Shown: positions 1 through 6,779 of the stretch, in pieces
Layout of the letters: each line of letters begins with the position of its first letter
Position numbering within the stretch: position 1 is the first letter of the stretch
DNA from: an uncultured Tenacibaculum sp.
GTDB taxonomy: Bacteria; Bacteroidota; Bacteroidia; Flavobacteriales; Flavobacteriaceae
DNA length: 64,000 bases
NCBI GenBank assembly: GCA_947498055.1
Contig: CANMJA010000005.1
Coordinates: forward strand, 62,001 to 126,000
Direction: 5' to 3'
Made by a program: the position numbers and the translations under genes
The notes under the pieces: model-generated
Databases searched by the model: none
The model's input: the letters and a program-made list of their open reading frames with translations, nothing else
What the model was told of the DNA's origin: nothing

Positions 1-243
1 TCAAATTCTACAGCGTTTGGAGGAGAAGGAATGATAAAATATATATATTACTTTATATTGATAACTCACATTTTACTTTCAATAATAATTATTCCTTTTG
101 TTCTATTTACTTTTATGAGAGCAAAATTAGGGCAATTTAAAGAGCATAGAAAGATAGCCAAAATTACTTTTCCTTTATGGCTATATGTTGCTATTACAGG
201 AGTTGTTGTTTATTTAATGATATCCCCTTATTATGTATATTGA
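1..243 (+). CDS. DUF420 family membrane protein, C-terminal part
   Basis: The reading frame is open from the first base, so the gene starts before the window; the ATG at 31 is probably internal because the codons before it (ending FGGEG) fit the family. Two transmembrane segments remain, followed by a basic loop with HRK and the ending PLWLYVAITGVVVYLM-PYY, typical of DUF420 proteins (YozB-like), which in Bacteroidota sit beside cytochrome oxidase assembly genes such as SCO and heme exporters. The exact role is unknown; an involvement in respiratory-complex assembly is inferred from family context. The stop overlaps the start of the next small gene. Confidence 0.85.
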   Translation, partial: SNSTAFGGEGMIKYIYYFILITHILLSIIIIPFVLFTFMRAKLGQFKEHRKIAKITFPLWLYVAITGVVVYLMISPYYVY

Positions 244-454
244 TTTTAACAGAATTATTACGACCTTATTTTTAGGAATGCCATTTTTTAATTTTGCCCA
301 ATGCGCTATGTGTAAAGCAGTGGTAGAAGGAGGTAATGAAACTATTGCTGAAGGAGTAAATAACGGGATTACTTATTTGATGATTTTTCCTTATATACTC
401 GTTGGTGGCTTGTTCTATTTATTATATAAGAATAGGAAGAAACAAAAAAGCTAA
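233..454 (+). CDS. small membrane protein with CAMC motif
   Basis: A 73-residue protein. The N-terminus is an uncleaved or cleaved signal segment ending at FAQ, followed by CAMCKA and a single transmembrane helix (about residues 46-65) with a basic tail. Similar small proteins with a CxxC-type motif directly follow DUF420 genes in other flavobacteria, as far as I recall. The ATG overlaps the end of the upstream gene by 11 bases, which suggests translational coupling. The Cys pair could bind a metal or heme group or take part in thiol chemistry during cytochrome oxidase assembly, but this is inference; no named family function is known to me. Confidence 0.75.
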   Translation: MYIDFNRIITTLFLGMPFFNFAQCAMCKAVVEGGNETIAEGVNNGITYLMIFPYILVGGLFYLLYKNRKKQKS

Positions 455-681
455 AAACTTTAATAGAATAAATTAGTATTACTACTGTAACTTTTTTTAA
501 TTTTAGTCGTCATATAGGGGCAAAAGAAAATTAAAAGGATCGAATTTGTACACTAAACTGTTCGTTTTCAAACAATTTATTTACAGAATTGTTTTTAAGT
601 AACTGTAGGTGAGTTGTTTGTGATTTATTTTTTGTTTGGAATATCAATTGAATTGAAATAATTGAATTAAAAACTAAGACA

Positions 682-2013
682 TTGAAAACTAAAATTATAC
701 TACTAAGTACATTATTATTTACAGTATTTGCATTTTCTCAAAAAAAATGGACATTAAAAGAATGTGTTGATCATGCTATAAAAAATAATATTTCTATAAA
801 AAGAAATAAATTGAGTGTAGAAATTTCAAAAAAACAAGTTAAATCTTCTAAAGCAAACTTTCTTCCTTCTGTAAATGGGTCTACTGGAGGGAATCTAAAC
901 TTTGGTTCTACTTTTGATCCTGTAACTAATGACAGGGTGTCTACAACAACCTTTGGTGGAGCTTTAAGTGTAGGAGCTAGTTATACCGTTTTTAATGGTT
1001 TTAGAAATCTTAATAGCTATAAGCAAGCCAAGTTAGGTGTGGAGTCTAGTATGTTAGATTTAGAAATTATGGAGAATGATATTTCTCTTCAAGTAGTTGA
1101 TACTTATTTAAATGTCTTATTTGCGAAGGAAAATTTAGAAGTGGCTAAGGTACAATCTGAAATTAGCACCAAACAAATTAATAGAGCTAAAGCACAGTTT
1201 GATGCAGGAGCAATACCAAAAGGAGATCTATTGAATATACAATCAACGGCTGCTAACGATTCTCAAAATGTGGTTACACAAGAAAACGCATTAAATTTGG
1301 CGTTGTTAAGATTGTCTCAATTATTACAAGTTTCTTATGAAAATTTAGATATAGCTAAAATTGAAACAGATACTCCATCTTCTACTTTATTATATAATAA
1401 TTCAAGAGAAGTTTATAACAAAGCACTAACTAATAGGCCTGAAATAGATAAGGCAAAATTAAATATTAAAAATGCAGAATTTAATATCGAAATAGCAAGG
1501 TCTGGGTATCTACCTACTATATCTACATCTGCCAATATTGGTTCTAATTATGGATATAGTTTAGATTTACCTCCTGGAGTATCTAATATTGGACTTTTTA
1601 ATCAATTAGATAATAATTTAGGTTACGGTATAGGTTTTAATATTAGTGTTCCTATTTTTAATGGTTTTAGAAATGATGCTAATGTAGAACGTTCTAAAAT
1701 TGAGAAATTAATTTCTGAAAATAATTTAGAAAGCGAAAAACTTCGTTTACAACAAACCATTGAACAAGCTTTTTTAGACTCTAAAGCAGCAGCCAAAACT
1801 TTTGAAGCGGCACAAGTTTCTTTAGAAGCCCAAAAAGAGGCTTTTAAAAATGCACAAGCTAGCTTTGATTATGGAGCCATGACACAGTTTGATTATGATC
1901 AAGTAAGGAATAGACTAGTAAATGCAGAATCGACGCTAATAAGAGCTAAATACGATTACATTTTTAAAACTAAAGTATTAAAGTTTTATTATGGAGAAAG
2001 TATATTAGACTAG
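682..2013 (+). CDS. TolC-type outer membrane efflux protein
   Basis: A 443-residue outer membrane factor. A signal peptide ends near AFSQ (about residue 20), followed by WTLKECVDHAIKNN, the usual opening of the Bacteroidota TolC family, and two OEP repeats rich in long coiled-coil helices (about residues 25-215 and 240-440). Each repeat contains the barrel-type stretch TVFNGFRN / SVPIFNGFRN, marking the internal duplication. The start is TTG at 682; no ATG lies nearby in frame. TolC proteins form the outer channel of tripartite efflux or type I secretion machines; no membrane-fusion or pump gene is adjacent here, so the partner is unknown. A strong terminator follows. Confidence 0.93.
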   Translation: MKTKIILLSTLLFTVFAFSQKKWTLKECVDHAIKNNISIKRNKLSVEISKKQVKSSKANFLPSVNGSTGGNLNFGSTFDPVTNDRVSTTTFGGALSVGASYTVFNGFRNLNSYKQAKLGVESSMLDLEIMENDISLQVVDTYLNVLFAKENLEVAKVQSEISTKQINRAKAQFDAGAIPKGDLLNIQSTAANDSQNVVTQENALNLALLRLSQLLQVSYENLDIAKIETDTPSSTLLYNNSREVYNKALTNRPEIDKAKLNIKNAEFNIEIARSGYLPTISTSANIGSNYGYSLDLPPGVSNIGLFNQLDNNLGYGIGFNISVPIFNGFRNDANVERSKIEKLISENNLESEKLRLQQTIEQAFLDSKAAAKTFEAAQVSLEAQKEAFKNAQASFDYGAMTQFDYDQVRNRLVNAESTLIRAKYDYIFKTKVLKFYYGESILD

Positions 2014-2036
2014 TTTACTACTGAATAAAAATATGG

Positions 2037-2066
2037 ATACCCTGCGTTTTGTAGGGTATTTTTTTA
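2037..2066 (+). terminator. intrinsic terminator after the TolC-type gene
   Basis: A perfect 7-bp stem (ATACCCT at 2037-2043 with AGGGTAT at 2053-2059), a 9-base loop and a run of seven T. Confidence 0.85.
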
Positions 2067-2076
2067 TCTATAAAGT

Positions 2077-2084
2077 TATATTTG
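2077..2084 (+). promoter_or_regulatory. -7 promoter element for tsaB
   Basis: TATATTTG matches the Bacteroidota -7 consensus TAnnTTTG and lies 16 bases before the tsaB ATG. No clear TTG lies 19 bases upstream. Confidence 0.5.
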
Positions 2085-2099
2085 CATAAAATTATTTGA

Positions 2100-2774
2100 A
2101 TGGCAACGATTTTAAATATTGAAACATCTACTAAAAATTGTTCTGTTAGTATAGCAAAGAATGGTGAGGTAATATTATTGAAAGAGTTAAATGAGGGAAG
2201 CTATTCTCACGCAGAAAAATTACATCCTTTTATTATCGAATCTATAAAAGAGATAGAAATGTCTGTTCATGATTTAGATGCTATAGCTGTAAGTAAAGGA
2301 CCTGGTTCTTATACTGGTTTAAGAATAGGAGTATCTGCAGCCAAAGGTTTTAGTTATGCATTAGATATTCCATTAATAAGTATAGATACGTTAACTTCAT
2401 TAGCACATTCTATTTCAATAGAAGGTGGTTATATAGTTCCTATGATAGATGCAAGAAGAATGGAGGTTTATAGTGCTGTTTATGATAGCAATTATAATAG
2501 AGTTAGAGATATTAAAGCGGAAGTGATAGATGAAAATTCATTCATTGAGTATTCAGATAAGAAAGTTTATTTTATTGGAGATGGCGCCGAAAAATGCCAA
2601 GATACGATAGTTTTTGATTCTGCAATTTTTATAAAAAATATTTTTCCGTCTTCTAAACAAATGGCGGAATTAAGCTATCATAAGTACCAAAAAAACGACA
2701 TCGAAGATGTCGCTTATTTTGAACCTTTTTATTTAAAAGACTTTCTAATTATTCCACAAAAGAAAAAAGTTTAA
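2100..2774 (+). CDS. tsaB: tRNA threonylcarbamoyladenosine biosynthesis protein TsaB
   Basis: A 224-residue member of the ASKHA fold YeaZ/TsaB family. It opens with ILNIETSTKNCSVSIA and carries the hallmark VSKGPGSYTGLRIG at about residues 63-76. TsaB pairs with TsaD (and TsaE) to transfer the threonylcarbamoyl group to A37 of tRNAs that read ANN codons; it is a non-catalytic scaffold that forms the TsaB-TsaD dimer in the cytoplasm. Length is normal. It stands alone between a terminator and the convergent mechanosensitive channel gene, with which its last bases overlap by 4. Confidence 0.93.
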   Translation: MATILNIETSTKNCSVSIAKNGEVILLKELNEGSYSHAEKLHPFIIESIKEIEMSVHDLDAIAVSKGPGSYTGLRIGVSAAKGFSYALDIPLISIDTLTSLAHSISIEGGYIVPMIDARRMEVYSAVYDSNYNRVRDIKAEVIDENSFIEYSDKKVYFIGDGAEKCQDTIVFDSAIFIKNIFPSSKQMAELSYHKYQKNDIEDVAYFEPFYLKDFLIIPQKKKV

Positions 2775-3577
2775 CCTTCTTTTTGAATTTCAACAGCATG
2801 TGGATAAGGAATTTCAATTCCTGCCTTGTCTAATTCAATTTTCATATTTTCAGTTATATAAAAATAAGCATTCCAATAGTCTGCTGATTTCACCCATGTT
2901 CTAGTAATAAAATTAACAGAGCTATCTGCTAGTTCACCAACCATTACAGCTGGCTCAGGAGCTTTTAAAGTGTAAGGAGTATTATTAATTACTTTTAATA
3001 AAACATCTTTTGTTTGTTTTATATCAGCATCATATGATACTCCAAAAGTTAAATCTACACGTCTATTTTCTTCAGAAGAATAGTTTGTAATATTACCATT
3101 AGATAAAGCACCATTTGGTAATATAACTTCTTTGTTATCTATAGTGTTTATTTTTGTAGTAAAGATTTGAATATCTTTTACAACACCTTGTTCTCCTTGC
3201 GCTTCAATATAATCTCCAATTTTAAAAGGCCTAAAAATCATAATTAAAGCACCGCCAGCAAAATTAGATAATGAACCTTGTAAAGCCATACCTATTGCCA
3301 AACCAGCAGCAGCTATTACAGCAGCAAATGAGGTTGTTTCTACGCCTAATTGACCAGCAACAGTAACAAACAAAAATATTTTTAATGCCCAACCTATTAA
3401 ACTAGATAAAAAACCACGTAAAGAAACATCTAAATTACGTTTTGCCATTAGTTTATTCGCGGTCTTGGTAAGTACTTTAATAATCCATAAACCTATTATT
3501 AAAATAATTAAAGCAGATACTACTTTTGGAGCATATAGAAAAAGGATTCTTTTAAGTTCAGCGATGTTTTGTTTCAT
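2771..3577 (-). CDS. small-conductance mechanosensitive channel (MscS family)
   Basis: A 268-residue MscS-type channel. Three transmembrane segments occupy about residues 15-125; the pore-lining TM3 has the typical Gly/Ala pattern (GLAIGMALQGSLSNFAGG), followed by the beta domain (FKIGDYIEAQGEQGVV) and a C-terminal alpha/beta vestibule. These channels open on membrane stretch and release solutes during hypo-osmotic shock. The length is close to E. coli MscS (286). It is convergent with tsaB, ending inside the last codons of that gene, and follows the dodecin gene on the same strand after a terminator. Confidence 0.93.
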   Translation of the reverse strand: MKQNIAELKRILFLYAPKVVSALIILIIGLWIIKVLTKTANKLMAKRNLDVSLRGFLSSLIGWALKIFLFVTVAGQLGVETTSFAAVIAAAGLAIGMALQGSLSNFAGGALIMIFRPFKIGDYIEAQGEQGVVKDIQIFTTKINTIDNKEVILPNGALSNGNITNYSSEENRRVDLTFGVSYDADIKQTKDVLLKVINNTPYTLKAPEPAVMVGELADSSVNFITRTWVKSADYWNAYFYITENMKIELDKAGIEIPYPHAVEIQKEG

Positions 3578-3607
3578 TTTTGATGATTCTATTTAAAAAT
3601 TTATTAT

Positions 3608-3632
3608 TAAAAAAAGCGGTATTATAACCGCT
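3608..3632 (-). terminator. intrinsic terminator after dodecin
   Basis: On the minus strand AGCGGT, a 6-base loop and ACCGCT (3615-3632) are followed by a run of seven T. Confidence 0.7.
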
Positions 3633-3667
3633 GAGTTTTTAGTAGTAGTTGTTTTATAATAAATTAG

Positions 3668-3868
3668 TTATTTAACTTCAAAAGTTACTTTCAAGTTTAC
3701 TCTAAACTCACTAACTTCATCATCATTAACAACTACACTTTGTGATTGAACAAATGCAGATTTAATGTTTTTTACAGATTTAGAAGCTTGTTTAATAGCT
3801 TTTTGAGTTGCATCTTCCCAGCTTTTTTCTGAGTTAGATAAAATTTCAATTACTTTCATTATTGCCAT
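3668..3868 (-). CDS. dodecin family flavin-binding protein
   Basis: A 66-residue protein matching dodecin in length and pattern: KVIEILSNSEKSWEDA, then a helix with Lys/Ala (AIKQASKSVKNI), then two beta strands ending VNLKVTFEV. Dodecins form hollow dodecamers that store flavins (FMN, riboflavin, lumichrome) in paired stacks against a central Trp. Here the strand that normally carries this Trp reads NIKSAFVQSQ, so Phe stands in its place, which may change ligand preference. The gene may start at the second Met (MKVIE), 9 bases later. It is monocistronic with its own terminator. Confidence 0.85.
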   Translation of the reverse strand: MAIMKVIEILSNSEKSWEDATQKAIKQASKSVKNIKSAFVQSQSVVVNDDEVSEFRVNLKVTFEVK

Positions 3869-3972
3869 AAGATCAATTTTAATTGATTAATATATAAGTT
3901 ATATGTAAATATACTAATTTTAGTAAAATAAAATTGAACAAAATGCAATGTTAATTTAATGTTATGTAAATG

Positions 3973-4003
3973 TTGTTTAATAGTAAAAAATAAAGTATAT
4001 TTG
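3973..4003 (+). promoter_or_regulatory. promoter of the MORN-like protein gene
   Basis: TTG at 3973-3975, a 20-base spacer and TATATTTG at 3996-4003 match the Bacteroidota primary sigma consensus. The start point would fall near 4010, favouring translation from the ATG at 4036 rather than 4012. Confidence 0.65.
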
Positions 4004-4035
4004 TAATATTAATGTTAATGATTAAAATGTTCGAC

Positions 4036-4383
4036 ATGAAAAAAATACTTACAATAGTTTGTTTGTTAGCCTTCGGATTAACGCAAGCACAAGATATTAA
4101 ACCTCTTTACGAAAAAGATGGAGATATTATTAAAGTAACACACTTTTACAATAATGGAAATATAAAAGAACAAGGTTTTTATAAAAATAAGTTACTTAAT
4201 GGAACTTGGACTCGTTTTGATGAAAAGGGAAATAAAACAGTAATAGCTCATTATAAAGAAGGAAAGAAAACCGGTAAATGGTTTATGTGGAGTGGAAATG
4301 AGTTGAAAGAAATTAATTATGAAAATAATGCTGTTGCAAATGTGCAAACTTGGAAAGAAGATTCTAGAGTAGCAGTTAAATAA
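4036..4383 (+). CDS. secreted MORN-like (YwqK-type) repeat protein
   Basis: A 115-residue protein from the ATG at 4036; earlier in-frame ATGs (4012, 4018, 4027) would put extra residues before an otherwise clean signal peptide (MKKILTIVCLLAFGLTQAQ). The mature part holds about three MORN-like repeats with the pattern YNNGNIKEQGFYKNKLLNGTW, FDEKGNKTVIAHYKEGKKTGKW and a third weaker unit. Such proteins are often labelled YwqK-type antitoxin relatives, but here no toxin partner is adjacent and the protein is exported. Function unknown. A bidirectional terminator separates it from the convergent lipoprotein gene. Confidence 0.85.
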   Translation: MKKILTIVCLLAFGLTQAQDIKPLYEKDGDIIKVTHFYNNGNIKEQGFYKNKLLNGTWTRFDEKGNKTVIAHYKEGKKTGKWFMWSGNELKEINYENNAVANVQTWKEDSRVAVK

Positions 4384-4404
4384 TATTTTTTTGTAAAAAA
4401 AAAG

Positions 4405-4434
4405 AAAAGCCTGAGTTTTAAACTCAGGCTTTTC
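4405..4434. terminator. bidirectional terminator
   Basis: A near-perfect palindrome, 14-base arms AAAAGCCTGAGTTT and AAACTCAGGCTTTT around one central T, serving the two convergent genes on either side. Confidence 0.85.
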
Positions 4435-4458
4435 TTTATATAGAAAAAGTTTAAATTC

Positions 4459-6675
4459 TTATAAACCTCTAGTCCATCCAGCAGCCCAAGTTGGAGCAGC
4501 TGCACCATTACCAGCACCAGTAGCAGTTCCTTCAGTAAGGAAAGAAGAACCAGCAGTACCAGAGTAATCAGTAATTTTGAAATCAGCTGTACTAGAATCG
4601 AACTGTACGTTTGTCATTACTAAATCACCGTTTTCAATTCTTACACCAGCTTCAGTATCAGTAGACTTTACTTTAACACCTAAATTAACTCCAGATATAA
4701 AGAAGTTATCTACAGTAAAAGTACCTCCACCTTCTTTAAAGAATAAAGCACCTTCAGTAACAGTACCTACAACAGTAATGTTTTTTAAAGTAGCATTAGT
4801 TACAGGCATTGCATCACCGTTGTCTCCATTATTAGAACCTTCGATACCAGCTTTAGCACTACCAGAGATGTACCAGTATTCACCAGTTCCAGCCCAACCA
4901 TCAGCGAAATCAATAGAATCGTCACCAGAATTAGTAGCTACTAAATATTTACCATTTACAGTACCTCCAAAGAATTCAATACCATCATCACCACCTTCAA
5001 AAGATTGAACATATTCAACAGTAGTTCCAGCACCAACACCGAATAAAGATAATCCGTTAAATTCTTTAGAAGAATTAAAAGTTGCACCTGTGTATTCTAC
5101 TCTTAAGTATTTAATTGAACCAGAATTGTCGTTAACATCAGTTCCACCATAAGTTAAACCAGCAACTTCAGAAGTAGCAACAGAACCTACGTTCGTTGGA
5201 GCTTTACCACATAAAACTAATCCACCCCAATCTTTAGGAGCAGGAGAAGCACTACCAGAAGTCATAACCACTGGCTCAGTAGCAGTACCTTCAACAAATA
5301 TTTGACCTCCTTGGGCAACAGCTATATAAGCTGAAGTACCACCAGTAGCTTTAATAGTTGTACCTGCAGGGATTGTTAATTTACCACCCTCTTTAACAAC
5401 GAAAGCACTAGTTAATTGATATTCAATAGCAGCATTTAAAGTTACATCTCCTGTAACTTCACCAGCTAAATTTTCTTTAGTAACACCACTATTACTTAAA
5501 CCTCTAGTCCAACCAGCAGTCCAATCAGGAGCAGCAGCACCATTACCAGCACCAGATGTTACACCTTGTACGATAAAGTTTTGGTTAGCTCCAGTATAGT
5601 CTGTTAATTCGAAATCAGCAGTATTGTCAGCAAATTGAACATTAGTCATTACTAAATCACCATTTTCAATTCTTGTACCAGCTTGAGCATCAGAAGACTT
5701 TACTTTTACTCCTAAATTAGTTCCAGAAATGTAAAAGTTATCTATAGTAAATTTACCACCACCTTCTTTAAAGAATAAAGCAGCTTCAGTTACAGGACCT
5801 ACTACAGTAATATTTTTTAAAGTAGCATTAGTTACAGGAGCAGCATCACCATTCTCACCATTATTAGAACCTTCAATACCAGCTTTAGCGCTACCAGAGA
5901 TGTACCAGTATTCACCAGTACCAGCCCAACCATCAGCAAAATCAATAGAATCATCACCAGAATTAGTAGCTACTAAATATTTACCATTTACAGTACCTCC
6001 AAAAAATTCGATACCATCGTCACCACCTTCGAAAGACTGAACATACTCTACAGTAGTTCCAGCACCCACACCGAATAAAGAAAGACCATTAAATTCTTTA
6101 GAAGAATTAAAAGTTGCACCAGTATATTCGATTCTTAAGTATCGAATAGAACCAGAGTTATCATTCACATCTGAACCACCATAAGCTAAACCTGCAACTT
6201 CAGAAGTAGCAGTAGAGCCAACATTAGTTGGAGCTTTACCACAAACAACTAGTCCTCCCCAGTTTTTAGGAGCAGGAGAAGAATTTCCAGAAGTCATTAC
6301 AACTGGATTATCTTTATTACCATCAACAAAAATTTTACCTCCTTGAGCAACAGCAATATAAGAAGAAGTACCTCCAGTAGCTTCTATTTTTGTACCAGCT
6401 GGGATTCTTAAAATACCTCCGTTTTGTACAACATAAGCACCAGTAAGTTTATAAGTAACGCTAGCATCTAAAGTTACCTCTGTAGTTATTTCTCCAGTTA
6501 AATCTGAACTAGTACAAGGTTGACAAGCAGATCCACCACAATCAACTCCAGTTTCGTCCCCATTTTGAATACCATCAGAACAACTAGCAGTTTGAACTGG
6601 ATCATCATCTCCACACGATACAACGAATGCAAACGTTGCTAACATGATCATCAAGCTAAAAATTTGTTTTTTCAT
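4459..6675 (-). CDS. outer-membrane lipoprotein with two tandem beta-helix-like repeats
   Basis: A 738-residue protein from the ATG at 6675 (an upstream in-frame start would precede the signal). The signal MKKQIFSLMIMLATFAFVVSCG ends in a lipobox Cys. A short Cys-rich segment follows (CSDGIQNGDETGVDCGG), a motif seen in many marine Bacteroidota surface proteins. The rest is two ~345-residue units, nearly identical over long stretches (for example EFNGLSLFGVGAGTTVEYVQ in both), each ending AGWTRGL; Gly/Asn/Val-rich strands suggest a right-handed beta helix. It lies just after a TBDR gene on the same strand, so it is probably that receptor's surface partner; the substrate is unknown. No C-terminal sorting domain is evident. 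Confidence 0.85.
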   Translation of the reverse strand: MKKQIFSLMIMLATFAFVVSCGDDDPVQTASCSDGIQNGDETGVDCGGSACQPCTSSDLTGEITTEVTLDASVTYKLTGAYVVQNGGILRIPAGTKIEATGGTSSYIAVAQGGKIFVDGNKDNPVVMTSGNSSPAPKNWGGLVVCGKAPTNVGSTATSEVAGLAYGGSDVNDNSGSIRYLRIEYTGATFNSSKEFNGLSLFGVGAGTTVEYVQSFEGGDDGIEFFGGTVNGKYLVATNSGDDSIDFADGWAGTGEYWYISGSAKAGIEGSNNGENGDAAPVTNATLKNITVVGPVTEAALFFKEGGGKFTIDNFYISGTNLGVKVKSSDAQAGTRIENGDLVMTNVQFADNTADFELTDYTGANQNFIVQGVTSGAGNGAAAPDWTAGWTRGLSNSGVTKENLAGEVTGDVTLNAAIEYQLTSAFVVKEGGKLTIPAGTTIKATGGTSAYIAVAQGGQIFVEGTATEPVVMTSGSASPAPKDWGGLVLCGKAPTNVGSVATSEVAGLTYGGTDVNDNSGSIKYLRVEYTGATFNSSKEFNGLSLFGVGAGTTVEYVQSFEGGDDGIEFFGGTVNGKYLVATNSGDDSIDFADGWAGTGEYWYISGSAKAGIEGSNNGDNGDAMPVTNATLKNITVVGTVTEGALFFKEGGGTFTVDNFFISGVNLGVKVKSTDTEAGVRIENGDLVMTNVQFDSSTADFKITDYSGTAGSSFLTEGTATGAGNGAAAPTWAAGWTRGL
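4466..6530 (-). repeat. tandem in-frame duplication within the lipoprotein gene (period about 1,035 bp)
   Basis: The stretch starting CCTCTAGTCC at 4466 recurs at 5501, and the order of all features inside the two units is the same. Both copies stay in frame. Nucleotide divergence is highest at the unit edges and lowest in the middle. Confidence 0.85.
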
Positions 6676-6779
6676 TTTAATATAAATTTTATGATTTGTT
6701 TTTTTACAACTACAAATCAACTACAACTACTTTAAGTTAATGTTCATATAATATTAATCTTGAGTTATAGCTGTGTTAA

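Noticed and set aside
455..681. Gene-free stretch before the TolC-type gene considered for a small RNA
   Set aside because: No hairpin with a T-run and no known RNA pattern; only 227 bases, so it is more simply a promoter region.
4577..5008. A 143-codon plus-strand frame
   Set aside because: It is antisense to the duplicated lipoprotein, and its Pro/Ser/Val-rich translation mirrors the Gly/Thr codons of that gene.
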